A stretch of 42,500 nucleotides of DNA from Maritimibacter sp. 55A14 (lineage in GTDB: Bacteria > Pseudomonadota > Alphaproteobacteria > Rhodobacterales > Rhodobacteraceae), in NCBI RefSeq assembly GCF_003122205.1, contig NZ_QEYE01000024.1, positions 1 to 42,500 of the forward strand, read 5' to 3'. The position numbers and the translations under genes were made by a program. This document shows positions 1 through 15,746 of the stretch, in pieces. The notes below the pieces were generated by a model. That model was not told where the DNA came from. It did no database searches and saw nothing but the letters and a program-made list of their open reading frames with translations. Numbering within the stretch: position 1 is the first letter of the stretch; each line of letters starts with the position of its first letter.

Positions 1-109
1 CTCGGTCGAACTGATCGCGCCGATCGCCATGGAAGAGAAACTCCGCTTCGCCATCCGCGAAGGCGGCCGCACCGTCGGCGCCGGCGTGGTGTCGAAAATC
101 ATCGAGTAA
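1..109 (+). CDS. tuf: Elongation factor Tu, C-terminal end (partial)
   Basis: The window opens inside this gene; the reading frame begins at base 2 and the last 35 codons plus TAA are present. The end contains [19 protein letters not shown], the near-invariant C-terminus of bacterial EF-Tu domain III, so the assignment is firm despite the short fragment. EF-Tu is the cytosolic GTPase that brings aminoacyl-tRNA to the ribosome. A tuf gene just upstream of tRNA-Trp, secE and nusG is a common alphaproteobacterial arrangement; here a LysR/DUF1330 pair and msrB separate them. A strong hairpin at 182-209 ends transcription. Confidence 0.95.
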   Translation, partial: SVELIAPIAMEEKLRFAIREGGRTVGAGVVSKIIE

Positions 110-181
110 ACATTCGGGTTCGACGCAAGCCGGGCAGGAATGTAAACCGCCGGGCTGCGACCGACGCGGTGCCCCGACAGC

Positions 182-209
182 AAAAGGCCGCCCGACCGGG
201 CGGCCTTTT
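182..209. terminator. Bidirectional rho-independent terminator between tuf and the DUF1330-like gene
   Basis: A nearly uninterrupted inverted repeat (AAAAGGCCGCCCG, two-base centre, CGGGCGGCCTTTT) carries A's on the left and T's on the right. It can therefore terminate both tuf from the left and the converging gene at 215-496 from the right. Confidence 0.88.
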
Positions 210-214
210 CGTCA

Positions 215-496
215 TTACATGAGAATGATGCGCGACGTGCCGCTGGCGCGGCGCAATGCGTGAACCCCGGCGATTTCGGGGTCGTTGATCCAGGCCCTGG
301 CATGGTCGCGATCGGGGAAGGTCAGGATCACGGTCACGTCCGGTGCGGGTCCCTCGCCCTCGATCACTTGCGCCTCGGGTGAAACCGCGAGCGGTTCGGC
401 CTTGTGCGTGGCCATGGCCGGGCCGGCCAGGGACCGGTATCGGGAAAAGGTGTCCGGGTCGTCGAGTGTGAGGGTGACGATGGCATAGGCTGTCAT
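215..496 (-). CDS. DUF1330-like small protein (copy 1)
   Basis: This 93-residue protein resembles the DUF1330 family of small ferredoxin-like (dimeric alpha/beta barrel) proteins, whose function is not established. The recognisable part is the C-terminal half, with ILTFPDRDHARAWINDP followed by a hydrophobic end (SRIILM). I chose the ATG at 494-496 because AAGGAG lies just upstream and because this start gives exactly the same length as the paralogue at 15841-16122. The gene is divergent from the LysR regulator at 594-1505, the classical layout for a LysR target, and converges on tuf. By eye it shares roughly 40-50% identity with the second copy. Its substrate or partner is unknown. Confidence 0.8.
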   Translation of the reverse strand: MTAYAIVTLTLDDPDTFSRYRSLAGPAMATHKAEPLAVSPEAQVIEGEGPAPDVTVILTFPDRDHARAWINDPEIAGVHALRRASGTSRIILM

Positions 497-550
497 GATG
501 GCTCCTTCGCGTTGTGGCAGAGAACCATAACCGCGGCATGCATGAGCGAA

Positions 551-590
551 AATGATCATTGATGCGCCATGATTGTGCGATAATGATCAG
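551..590. promoter_or_regulatory. Candidate LysR operator: repeated AATGATCA sites
   Basis: The 97-bp divergent intergenic region holds a perfect palindrome, AATGATCATT (551-560), and a second AATGATCA half-copy at 582-589, 31 bp (about three helical turns) away and just before the LysR start codon. Paired sites on one helix face in the region shared by a LysR gene and its divergent neighbour fit autoregulation. Binding is inferred. Confidence 0.4.
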
Positions 591-593
591 GCC

Positions 594-1505
594 ATGCTGA
601 ACTGGAACGATTTGCGCTACGTCCTGGAGACCGCCCGGAAAGGCGGGATCAGCGGTGCCGCGCGCGTGCTGGGTGTAAATCACGCGACGGTGGCCCGTCG
701 TATCACGGCGGCCGAACAGGCACTGGGCGCACGTATATTCGACCGGATGTCCAGTGGTTATGTGCCGACCGAGGCAGGTTGGGATGCGGTGCGGGCGGCG
801 GAAGCGATGGAGCGCACCGGCGCGCGGCTCGACCGCCGTATCGGGGCGCGCGATGCGGCGGTGGCCGGCAAGCTGACGGTGACGGCGCCGCAGCTCCTGA
901 TCGAGCGGGTGCTGGGCCCGGTGCTGCTGGGGTTTATCGAAGAGTATCCCGGTGTCGAGCTTCAACTGCTTGCAACCAACGACATTCTGAACCTGTCGCG
1001 GCGTGAGGCGGATGTGGCGATACGCATCTCCGACAGTCCCTCGCCAAGCCTTGTCGGGCGGCGGGTGTGCGAGCAGAAGGCGGCCGTCTATGCCACGCCC
1101 GAACTGATTGCGCGCGATCCGGGCGGCGCGGCGCCGCTGGAGTGGATACGGTTTGCGCATTGGCCGGGGCCGTCCAGGGAAATCCGCGAGGCCCGGCCCA
1201 ATCTGAATGTGCGGCTGTCCGTCGACGACATGATGGCCGCCGTCGGAGCCGCCCGCGCCGGGATCGGGGCAACGCGCATGGCCTGCTTCCTGGGCGAGAC
1301 CGACCCATCGTTGCAGAGGGTGCCGGGTCTTCCCGCCTTTGCCTATATGCCCGTGTGGGTTCTGACACATCCCGACCTGCGGGGCGTGCCGCGCAATCGG
1401 GCGTTCGTGGATTTCGTCGCAGCCCGCCTGCGGCGAATGCGGCGGCTGTTCGAGGGCAGGGCAGAGGGTTCGCCGATGACACCGTTCGGCACCGCCCCCC
1501 GGTGA
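594..1505 (+). CDS. LysR-family transcriptional regulator (copy 1)
   Basis: A 303-residue LysR-type regulator, the usual length for the family. The N-terminal winged helix-turn-helix spans about residues 1-60 and includes GAARVLGVNHATVARRI, the recognition helix region. A periplasmic-binding-protein-like effector domain follows from about residue 90. I chose the ATG at 594; an in-frame TTG at 573 would add seven residues of no family character. The gene is divergent from a DUF1330-like gene and converges on msrB. A paralogue with the same neighbour is at 16236-17108; the shared blocks include SGAARVLGV/AGAARVLGV and LNLSRREADVAIRIS/LDLNRREADLAIRVS. The DUF1330-like gene is the most likely target. 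The effector cannot be told from sequence. Confidence 0.9.
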   Translation: MLNWNDLRYVLETARKGGISGAARVLGVNHATVARRITAAEQALGARIFDRMSSGYVPTEAGWDAVRAAEAMERTGARLDRRIGARDAAVAGKLTVTAPQLLIERVLGPVLLGFIEEYPGVELQLLATNDILNLSRREADVAIRISDSPSPSLVGRRVCEQKAAVYATPELIARDPGGAAPLEWIRFAHWPGPSREIREARPNLNVRLSVDDMMAAVGAARAGIGATRMACFLGETDPSLQRVPGLPAFAYMPVWVLTHPDLRGVPRNRAFVDFVAARLRRMRRLFEGRAEGSPMTPFGTAPR

Positions 1506-1539
1506 TCCCGCCAGGGAGAAGACCCGTCGGCCGGGGCGT

Positions 1540-2049
1540 TCAGGCCACGCCCGGCTTGAACGTCAGCGCCACGCCGTTGATGCAGTGCAGGATATCGTCC
1601 TCGACCAGCAGGATATGGCCCAGATGGCTGCCGCAGCGGCGGCAATGGACCTCGATCAGCGGACCCGTCTCCGCGCCCATGCCGCCATATTGCGCGGGCA
1701 CCTCGTCGGCGGCGGTCAGCAACGTGTTTTCCCGTGCCGCGCTGAAGAAGGCCCAGCCCTTGTCGACCGGCACCTTGCGGCGACTGTCGAAGACCGCCAG
1801 CGCGCAGCCCTTGCAGTGATAGACGCCTGCCCGCGTCTCGTCCCAGAGCGCGCTGGAGCGCGGCCACTCGGTGCGGCCCTCGCGCAGAACCTCGTATTCG
1901 GTCGGGCTGAGCAGATCGTGCCAGTCGGCCGGGCTGTGGCTGACCTCGAAGCGGAAGCCGGCATCCTCCGCCGCGGCGCGGCCCGTGGCCAGCGCCGCGA
2001 GCGCCCCGCCCGCAAGAAAGGACCGGCGCGCGATGGCTTGCTGGGTCAT
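1540..2049 (-). CDS. msrB: Tat-exported peptide-methionine (R)-S-oxide reductase
   Basis: A 169-residue MsrB, which reduces methionine-R-sulfoxide in proteins. The N-terminus has a twin-arginine signal (ARRSFLAGG, arginines 8-9, then a hydrophobic stretch ending AAAEDA), so the enzyme probably acts in the periplasm rather than in the cytosol. The two zinc-binding CxxC pairs are at Cys79/82 (CKGC) and Cys136/139 (CRRC), and the catalytic cysteine is Cys156 in HCINGVALTF. The motif is unusual: most MsrBs have R-Y/F-C-I-N-S and GWPSF, whereas this one has LHCIN-G and GWAFF. The start at 2047-2049 was chosen because the Tat signal begins there. The gene converges on LysR copy 1 and is divergent from tRNA-Trp. 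Membrane or thioredoxin-like partners are not visible nearby. Confidence 0.88.
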   Translation of the reverse strand: MTQQAIARRSFLAGGALAALATGRAAAEDAGFRFEVSHSPADWHDLLSPTEYEVLREGRTEWPRSSALWDETRAGVYHCKGCALAVFDSRRKVPVDKGWAFFSAARENTLLTAADEVPAQYGGMGAETGPLIEVHCRRCGSHLGHILLVEDDILHCINGVALTFKPGVA

Positions 2050-2160
2050 GGCCTTCCCCCTTTTCGCAGCTTTACCCTGGCATATGGGGGGCGGCGCGCT
2101 CGCGTTCGATGAACGACTGTGTGAGGCGTTGACAGCGGCGAGGAGGCCCCCCATTTCCCC

Positions 2161-2189
2161 TTGCAAAGCGGCGCGCGCTTTCGTATCCG
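2161..2189 (+). promoter_or_regulatory. Possible promoter of tRNA-Trp
   Basis: TTGCAA (2161-2166) and TATCCG (2184-2189) are separated by 17 bp, placing a start near 2196, about ten bases before the tRNA. The match is moderate. Another TTGACA at 2129-2134 has no good -10 partner. Confidence 0.35.
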
Positions 2190-2205
2190 GGCGCACAGTG
2201 ACCAC

Positions 2206-2281
2206 AGGGGTATAGCTCAGCTGGTAGAGCGACGGTCTCCAAAACCGTAGGTCGCGGGTTCGAACCCTGCTGCCCCTGCCA
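2206..2281 (+). tRNA. tRNA-Trp (anticodon CCA)
   Basis: A 76-nt cloverleaf can be folded by eye. The acceptor stem is AGGGGTA with TGCCCCT, the D-arm contains TAGCTCAGCTGGTAGAG, and the anticodon stem is ACGGT/ACCGT around the loop CTCCAAA with anticodon CCA at 2239-2241. The T-arm is GCGGGTTCGAACCCTGC. The discriminator base is G and the 3' CCA is encoded. A tRNA-Trp directly before secE is a conserved arrangement in alphaproteobacteria. Confidence 0.97.
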
Positions 2282-2380
2282 TTTCCTTTGCGAGGCTTGC
2301 GGGCGATGGCCGCGCGCTTCGGAAGTCCCGGCAAATCGGCCCATCGGGCGATACCGGCAGCGCAATCGGGTGAATGCAGC

Positions 2381-2581
2381 ATGGCGACGAAGATAAATCC
2401 CCTCCAGTTCATCCAGCAGGTGCGGGCAGAGATATCCAAGGTGGTCTGGCCCAGCCGGCGCGAGACGACGATCACCACCATCATGGTCTTCGTAATGGCC
2501 ACGATCGCGGCGATCTTCTTTTTCATTGTCGACAAGATCATCCAGTTCGGGCTGACGGGCCTCCTCGACATCTTCGGCTGA
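2381..2581 (+). CDS. secE: Preprotein translocase subunit SecE
   Basis: A 66-residue SecE of the short, single-membrane-segment type. It has the conserved amphipathic cytoplasmic helix with the signature EISKVVWPSRRET (about residues 14-26), followed by one transmembrane helix from about residue 33 (IMVFVMATIAAIFFFIV). SecE clamps the SecY channel in the inner membrane. The ATG at 2381 begins the typical MATKxNP N-terminus; the reading frame is open further upstream but without family sequence. The ribosome-binding site is weak (GGGTGAA). It lies 99 bp after tRNA-Trp and 189 bp before nusG. Confidence 0.96.
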   Translation: MATKINPLQFIQQVRAEISKVVWPSRRETTITTIMVFVMATIAAIFFFIVDKIIQFGLTGLLDIFG

Positions 2582-2657
2582 CAGCCGATTTTTTGATCCG
2601 TGAAGGTCTTGAATTCACGGGGTTTCGCTTGTAGAGGGAGCGTCATCCTTGACAGAC

Positions 2658-2690
2658 GCGTGCATTGATTCGTCGTGCACGCTGTTTTTG
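2658..2690 (+). terminator. Terminator-like hairpin between secE and nusG
   Basis: A 7-bp perfect stem, GCGTGCA (2658-2664) with TGCACGC (2676-2682), has an 11-base loop and is followed by TGTTTTTG. The stem is short and the loop long, so termination may be partial. If active, it would uncouple secE from nusG. Confidence 0.4.
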
Positions 2691-2770
2691 TTCTGGCGAA
2701 ATGACCGCAAGACATTGACAAGGTACGGAAATTCGGCGGCGGCGCCGCAAGGCACAAGGTGACGGGCAAG

Positions 2771-3304
2771 ATGGCGAAACGCTGGTATTCTGTAAGCGTG
2801 CTCTCGAATTTCGAGAAAAAGATCGCCGAGCAGATCCGCACTGCGGCCGCGCAGGAGGGGCTGGAGGACGACATCGAGGAAGTGCTCGTCCCCACCGAGG
2901 AAGTCATCGAGATGCGCCGCGGCAAGAAAGTCACCGCCGAGCGCCGCTTCATGCCGGGCTACGTGCTGGTGAAGATGGAGATGACGGATCGGGGCTACCA
3001 CCTGATCAACTCGATCAACCGGGTGACGGGGTTCCTGGGGCCGCAGGGTCGGCCGCTGCCGATGCGGGACCACGAGGTGAACACGATCCTGAACCGCGTC
3101 GAGGAGGGGGCCGAGACACCGCGCACCCTGATTGCCTTCGATATCGGCGAGCAGGTGAACGTGACCGACGGACCCTTCGAGGGCTTCTCGGGCACCGTCG
3201 AGGAGGTGGACGAGGACAACGCCCGCCTCAAGGTGACGGTTTCGATTTTCGGCCGGGCGACCCCGGTGGAGCTGGAATACACTCAGGTCACCAAGCAGAC
3301 CTGA
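2771..3304 (+). CDS. nusG: Transcription termination/antitermination protein NusG
   Basis: A 177-residue NusG. The N-terminal NGN domain begins KRWYSVSVLSNFEKKIAEQI and includes the conserved RRFMPGYVLVKM segment. The C-terminal KOW domain contains VTDGPFEGFSGTVEEVD and FGRATPVELEY. NusG binds the RNA polymerase clamp, suppresses pausing, and links polymerase to Rho or to ribosomal protein S10. I chose the ATG at 2771 because it gives the MAKRWYSV start usual in Rhodobacterales; an in-frame GTG at 2759 would add four residues. AAGGT upstream is a modest ribosome-binding site. It precedes rplK by 110 bp that carry a structured leader. Confidence 0.97.
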   Translation: MAKRWYSVSVLSNFEKKIAEQIRTAAAQEGLEDDIEEVLVPTEEVIEMRRGKKVTAERRFMPGYVLVKMEMTDRGYHLINSINRVTGFLGPQGRPLPMRDHEVNTILNRVEEGAETPRTLIAFDIGEQVNVTDGPFEGFSGTVEEVDEDNARLKVTVSIFGRATPVELEYTQVTKQT

Positions 3305-3313
3305 CGTGTGAGC

Positions 3314-3355
3314 ATGGTGGGAGGTAGGTCCGGCGCGCCGGACAGGCCGTACCAC
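3314..3355 (+). promoter_or_regulatory. Structured rplK leader, possible L1 autoregulatory site
   Basis: The nusG-rplK gap contains a perfect self-complementary element, GTCCGGCGCGCCGGAC (3328-3343), inside an outer stem GTGG (3317-3320) with CCAC (3352-3355). In many bacteria the L11-L1 mRNA leader carries a mimic of the 23S rRNA site bound by L1, which represses translation of rplKA. Position and nested fold fit that role; I have not shown the specific L1 contact motif. Confidence 0.42.
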
Positions 3356-3414
3356 TAGACCGAAGACCGGCGGGGCGCGCCCCGTGCCGGAGGCGACATG
3401 AAGGAGTAGGCCAG

Positions 3415-3843
3415 ATGGCCAAGAAACTGGCAGGCAAGATGAAGCTGCAAGTGCCCGCGGGCCAGGCGAATCCGAGTCCCCCTGTGGGTCCGGCGCTGGG
3501 TCAGCGCGGCATCAACATCATGGAATTCTGCAAGGCGTTCAACGCCAAGACCCAGGAGATGGAACCGGGGGCACCCTGCCCGACGGTAATCACCTATTAC
3601 CAGGACAAGTCCTTCACGATGGACATCAAGACGCCGCCGGCGTCCTATTTCCTCAAGAAGGCCGCAAAGCTGAAATCCGGCGGCAAAACGCCGGGGCGCG
3701 ACACGATCGGGACGGTCAGCGTCAAGCAGGTGCGCGAGATCGCCGAGGCCAAGATGAAGGACCTCAACGCCAACGATGTCGAAGCGGCCATGAAGATCAT
3801 CCTGGGCTCCGCCCGGTCGATGGGTATCGAGGTGAAGGGGTAA
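3415..3843 (+). CDS. rplK: 50S ribosomal protein L11
   Basis: A 142-residue L11, full length for the family. It has the N-terminal signature [19 protein letters not shown] and [18 protein letters not shown], where the proline-rich hinge lies, and a C-terminal rRNA-binding domain with [11 protein letters not shown] and [11 protein letters not shown]11 forms the stalk base of the 50S subunit with 23S rRNA helices 43/44 and is the target site of thiostrepton. AAGGAG lies eleven bases before the ATG. Only three bases separate it from rplA, so the two are translationally coupled. Confidence 0.98.
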   Translation: MAKKLAGKMKLQVPAGQANPSPPVGPALGQRGINIMEFCKAFNAKTQEMEPGAPCPTVITYYQDKSFTMDIKTPPASYFLKKAAKLKSGGKTPGRDTIGTVSVKQVREIAEAKMKDLNANDVEAAMKIILGSARSMGIEVKG

Positions 3844-3846
3844 GTC

Positions 3847-4545
3847 ATGGGCAAGCAAGGCAAACGTATGCAGGCGGCCCGCGCGGCCTTCGAAGGCAAG
3901 TCCGAGATCAGCGTCGAGGAAGCGGTCAAGCTTCTCAAGGCGAACGCCAAGACCAAGTTCGACCAGACCATCGAGATCGCCATGAACCTGGGTGTCGATC
4001 CGCGCCATGCCGACCAGATGGTCCGTGGCACGGTCAGTCTGCCGAACGGCACCGGCAAATCGGTGCGCGTCGCTGTCTTCGCGCGCGGCGCGAAGGCTGA
4101 CGAGGCCAAGGAGGCGGGTGCCGACCTGGTGGGCGCCGAGGAGCTGATGGAAACTGTCCAGGGCGGCACAATCGAGTTCGACCGCTGCATCGCGACCCCG
4201 GACATGATGCCGGTCGTCGGGCGTCTCGGCAAAGTGCTGGGCCCCCGGAACCTGATGCCGAACCCCAAGGTCGGCACGGTTACAATGGATGTGGCCGAGG
4301 CGGTGAAGGCGGCCAAGGGCGGCCAGGTGCAGTTCCGCGCCGAAAAGGCCGGCGTCGTCCATGCCGGCGTCGGCAAGACGTCCTTCGACGAGGGCAAGCT
4401 GGTCGAGAATGTCCGCGCCTTTGTGGACGCGGTGCAAAAGGCGAAACCCGCGGGTGCCAAGGGCACCTATCTGTGCAAGATCTCGCTGACCTCGACGATG
4501 GGGCCGGGCGTAAGCGTGGATATCGCGTCGGCGACGGGCAATTGA
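3847..4545 (+). CDS. rplA: 50S ribosomal protein L1
   Basis: A 232-residue L1, normal length. Conserved blocks include [18 protein letters not shown] sequence (here [16 protein letters not shown]), [25 protein letters not shown] and [12 protein letters not shown]1 forms the mobile L1 stalk that guides deacylated tRNA out of the E site and, as free protein, commonly represses its own rplKA mRNA. The ribosome-binding site GAAGGGG lies within the last codons of rplK. The gene is followed at once by a strong terminator (4566-4600), so rplJL and rpoBC probably need their own promoter. Confidence 0.98.
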   Translation: MGKQGKRMQAARAAFEGKSEISVEEAVKLLKANAKTKFDQTIEIAMNLGVDPRHADQMVRGTVSLPNGTGKSVRVAVFARGAKADEAKEAGADLVGAEELMETVQGGTIEFDRCIATPDMMPVVGRLGKVLGPRNLMPNPKVGTVTMDVAEAVKAAKGGQVQFRAEKAGVVHAGVGKTSFDEGKLVENVRAFVDAVQKAKPAGAKGTYLCKISLTSTMGPGVSVDIASATGN

Positions 4546-4565
4546 TCCTACGAGCTTGATTCAGG

Positions 4566-4600
4566 AACGGGCGGGCCTTGCGGTCCGCCCGTTTTGTTTT
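4566..4600 (+). terminator. Rho-independent terminator after rplA
   Basis: Stem AACGGGCGG with CCGCCCGTT around a ten-base loop, followed by TTTGTTTT. It lies 21 bp after the rplA stop codon. The A's at the left foot could also help end transcription of the minus-strand gene converging from 4633. Confidence 0.85.
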
Positions 4601-4632
4601 GGAGTAATGGCAAGGGGCCGGTGCCCGACGGG

Positions 4633-5659
4633 TTATTGCCCGGCCTGCAAGATCGCTGTCGCCGCCGCCGGGCAGAAGGCGTCCGGCGTTGCGGCAAGCA
4701 GCCTTGCCCATTGGCCGGTGGGTCCAAAGCGCCGGGCGGGCTGTGGGCATTGCGGATAAAGTGCCGCGACCCGCAGTCGATCTGCCGGTGTCAGCGCCTT
4801 ATGCGCCTGTTCGCCGGGAAAAGAAGGATTCCACCGCCAGACCCTCGGCAAGGATGATTTGATGCCGGTCGAACGCCGGGTTGAAATAGCTCACCTTGCG
4901 CAGGCCCTGCATCTGCCGTACCCGCGGCAGGGCTGTAAGTGCCTTGCTCGCCACAAGGCAGGCGGAGCGGGCATTCATGACCCTGTGTTGCGGAGACAGG
5001 CGCAGGTGCCTCTGCGGCAGGTCGTGGCCGAGGGCGCCCGCGCTGATCAGGATCGGTTTGTGGTTCGCGTTGCTTTGATCAAACACGACGTCGCGGCGCA
5101 GGAGATGGCGTAGCGGCTGAGGCCCGTCGTCCAATGTCGTGACGAGGTCACCCGTGCGCAGCTTCTCGATGGGAAGGGGTCCGCCGGGCGTGTCGATCAT
5201 GGTGCCCGCAGCCAGACATGCGACCATATTGCTGTAGGCGTAAGTATCGTTTGCCCCGTCGAAATTGCCGACGGGTGTCAGGGCTTCTCCGGTCGGCGGC
5301 ATGGTGCCGGGAAAGACGAAGCCGATGATATCGTCAGTATCGCCCGCCGAAACGCCGATGACATCGTAGACATTGCCGCTCGAATCCTGGAGTTGAACGA
5401 CGTATTCATTTTCCACGTTGGTTCCGGCGGGGTAGAGGACGCCATCAATGACGGTGTCGCTGGTCAGGGTCTGGCTGGCCTCGTCGTCGTCGAACCACTG
5501 ATCGCTGTCGGTGACGCCCAGTGTCTGGACAGTCGGATCCGGCTCAAAGGTTATGGTGTAGCCATAGAAATGCCAGCCGCCAGCCGACCCGCTGAACCCG
5601 CTGGGGGCCGTTGTCGACGCATCGCCGACGGCGACAAAGGATACGTTGTAATTTGTCAT
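4633..5659 (-). pseudogene. Hint (hedgehog/intein-type) domain protein, frameshifted near its C-terminus
   Basis: The first 286 residues read normally from the ATG at 5657-5659. An acidic N-terminal region of about 140 residues is followed by a Hint domain starting at Cys148 (CLAAGTMIDTPGGPLPIEKL) with the conserved SPQHRVM around His225. The frame then ends at SRRTGA. The next frame on the same strand continues the family sequence as PGEQAHKALTPADRLRVAALYP and ends at 4633. Removing one T from the run TTTT (A's at 4819-4822) joins the two parts into a 341-residue protein, reading VESFFPGEQAHKALTP. The break could be a sequencing or assembly error, a real recent mutation, or less likely a +1 slip on UUU-U. 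Such proteins are frequent and mostly uncharacterised in Rhodobacterales. It is oddly placed, antisense between rplA and rplJ. Confidence 0.8.
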
Positions 5660-5692
5660 GATTTCCCGGTACGGATACTCGTCAAACGGTGA

Positions 5693-6081
5693 TCAGGTTA
5701 CATGCCCGAGCGTGGAGAAACGGTTAAGGGCCAAACCCGTTCAAGTCCAGTGGGTCACGCGCGTTACGGAAATTAGCCGGGAAATCGCACAATTTGCGGG
5801 TTTCGGGACAACTGGGTCTTCACATTCCCCGCACTTCGAATTAGATAGCGCGCTGTCAGGTCGTCCCGATGCTTCGTGGCGGCCTGATGATTCGTCCAAG
5901 ACGGTGGGTGCCCGGAAGGCCGGTGCTTAATTCCCTGCCTGAGACGGGAACGACAGGATTGGCCTTGGGTGACACCTCGGGCGATCTGGCGCTGCCCCGT
6001 AAAACGGACTTGAACGCCGAAACCCAGGTTTCGGTAAATACGAGCCGGGGGGTGCAAGCCTTCCAAATTTGGAGCGAAACT
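5693..6081 (+). promoter_or_regulatory. Gene-free rplJ upstream region with probable L10 leader
   Basis: This stretch between the Hint gene and rplJ has no convincing gene, although the rplJ frame stays open back to 5869. It must hold the promoter for rplJL(-rpoBC), because a terminator follows rplA, but I cannot pick a clear -35/-10 pair. Around 5934-5957 the sequence CCTGCCTGAGACGGGAACGA then CAGG resembles the kink-turn element of L10(L7/L12)4-binding leaders known upstream of rplJ in many bacteria. The leader call is by position and partial motif only. Confidence 0.42.
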
Positions 6082-6600
6082 GTGGATAGAGCCCAGAAAG
6101 AGAAAGTGGTCGATGAACTCGGCCAGATCTTCGAAAGCTCTGGCGTCGTCGTGGTGGCACACTACGCGGGTCTCACGGTTGCTCAGATGCAGGACCTGCG
6201 CGCGCGTATGCGTGAAGCGGGCGGGTCCGTTCGCGTCGCCAAGAACAGGCTCGCCAAGATCGCCCTTGAGGGCAAGCCCTGCGCAAGCATTGCTGACCTT
6301 CTGTCGGGCATGACCGTACTCACCTATTCCGAGGACCCCGTGGCGGCAGCCAAGGTGGCCGAGGGCTTCGCCAAGGATCACGACAAGTTCGAGATCATCG
6401 GCGGCGCAATGGGTGAAACGGCCCTGGACCGGGCCGGTGTCAAGGCAGTCTCCGACATGCCGTCGCGCGAGGAGCTTATTTCCTCGATCGTCGGCTGTAT
6501 CGGTGCACCCGCCAGCAACATCGCCGGTGCGATTGGCGCCCCTGCTTCGAACATCGCGAGCATCCTCTCGACCATCGAGGAGCGTGCGGAAGCCGCGTGA
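6082..6600 (+). CDS. rplJ: 50S ribosomal protein L10
   Basis: A 172-residue L10 with a GTG start at 6082. It begins (V)[32 protein letters not shown] and contains the rRNA-binding [12 protein letters not shown] region; the C-terminal helix that holds L7/L12 dimers ends [17 protein letters not shown] lies eight bases before the GTG, and this start matches the usual Rhodobacterales N-terminus. The upstream in-frame extension has no L10 character. The helix preceding the end has a small repeat, IGAPASNIA, present twice (around residues 138 and 150). L10 anchors the L7/L12 stalk that recruits translation factors. It is 71 bp upstream of rplL. Confidence 0.97.
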   Translation: MDRAQKEKVVDELGQIFESSGVVVVAHYAGLTVAQMQDLRARMREAGGSVRVAKNRLAKIALEGKPCASIADLLSGMTVLTYSEDPVAAAKVAEGFAKDHDKFEIIGGAMGETALDRAGVKAVSDMPSREELISSIVGCIGAPASNIAGAIGAPASNIASILSTIEERAEAA

Positions 6601-6671
6601 GCAACATGTGAGGCGCGTCTCGGGTGCGGCCCGGCGCGTTGGAACACAATCAAGAGACGGAAAGAGTCAAA

Positions 6672-7055
6672 ATGGCTGATCTGAAGAAACTTGCTGAAGA
6701 GATCGTGGGTCTCACGCTTCTCGAAGCCCAGGAACTGAAAACCATCCTGAAGGACGAGTACGGTATCGAGCCCGCCGCGGGCGGCGCCGTCATGATGGCC
6801 GGTCCGGCCGGCGGCGACGCGGGCGCGGAAGCGGCCGAAGAGCAGACCGAGTTCGACGTGATCCTGAAGGCGGCTGGTGACAAGAAAATCAACGTCATCA
6901 AGGAAGTCCGCGCGATCACCGGTCTGGGCCTGAAGGAAGCCAAGGATCTGGTCGAAGCCGGCGGCAAGGCCGTCAAGGAAGGCGTCGACAAGGCCGAGGC
7001 CGAAGAGATCAAGGGCAAGCTGGAAGCGGCTGGTGCCGAGGTCGAACTGAAGTAA
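6672..7055 (+). CDS. rplL: 50S ribosomal protein L7/L12
   Basis: A 127-residue L7/L12. The N-terminal dimerisation domain ([21 protein letters not shown]) is followed by a flexible Ala/Gly-rich hinge around residues 36-56. The C-terminal factor-binding domain then runs [21 protein letters not shown] to [12 protein letters not shown]. It is the multi-copy stalk protein that contacts EF-Tu, EF-G and IF2. The ATG at 6672 starts the family sequence; the frame is open a further 16 codons upstream without resemblance. A strong terminator-like hairpin begins four bases after the stop codon. Confidence 0.98.
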   Translation: MADLKKLAEEIVGLTLLEAQELKTILKDEYGIEPAAGGAVMMAGPAGGDAGAEAAEEQTEFDVILKAAGDKKINVIKEVRAITGLGLKEAKDLVEAGGKAVKEGVDKAEAEEIKGKLEAAGAEVELK

Positions 7056-7058
7056 TCG

Positions 7059-7089
7059 CGGTGGACGCGACGGCGTCCGACCGTTTTTT
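7059..7089 (+). terminator. Attenuator-type terminator between rplL and rpoB
   Basis: Stem CGGTGGACGC with GCGTCC-G-ACCG (one bulged G), loop GACG, then TTTTTT at 7084-7089. The position matches the partial terminator known between rplL and rpoB in E. coli, which lowers polymerase-subunit synthesis relative to L7/L12. No other strong promoter is evident before rpoB, so read-through is expected. Confidence 0.8.
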
Positions 7090-7092
7090 CAG

Positions 7093-7122
7093 GGCTGGAT
7101 CCGCCTGCAGGCGGATCCAGCC
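7093..7122. repeat. 30-bp perfect palindrome in the rpoB leader
   Basis: Arms GGCTGGATCCGCCTG and CAGGCGGATCCAGCC meet with no spacer. In RNA it would form a very stable hairpin with a minimal loop, three bases after the T-tract of the attenuator. There is no T-tract behind it, so it is not itself a standard terminator. It could be an RNase III processing site, as known in the rplL-rpoB spacer of E. coli, or a protein-binding site. Confidence 0.6.
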
Positions 7123-7297
7123 GAACCTGTCTTGGAGAGGGCCCTCGCGGGGGGTCCTGCCCAAGGCGCGGTTAAAGGTTCGGGAGCAGCCCGGTGGGAC
7201 GGTCTGCATGAATGGAACCTGCCCCCCTGTTTTGTGAGCGGCGGCTGCCGGTGCCCGACGGCAACGCGACGCGAACAAGTGAGAGGTGACGACGAGC

Positions 7298-11434
<4,137 letters not shown>

Positions 11435-11483
11435 GGGCGGCCCGCGTCGCCCCACTCCCTGCACCCCAGATTAGGAACGCAAG

Positions 11484-15716
<4,233 letters not shown>

Positions 15717-15746
15717 GGCTGATCGCCAACCGCGTTTGAGAAATGG

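Noticed and set aside
2715..2720. TTGACA as a nusG promoter
   Set aside because: No acceptable -10 element at 16-18 bp, so not listed as a feature; mentioned only with the adjacent hairpin.
5869..6081. 71-codon in-frame upstream extension of rplJ
   Set aside because: No L10 resemblance, and the GTG at 6082 has a good ribosome-binding site and the family N-terminus. The region is better explained as a mRNA leader.
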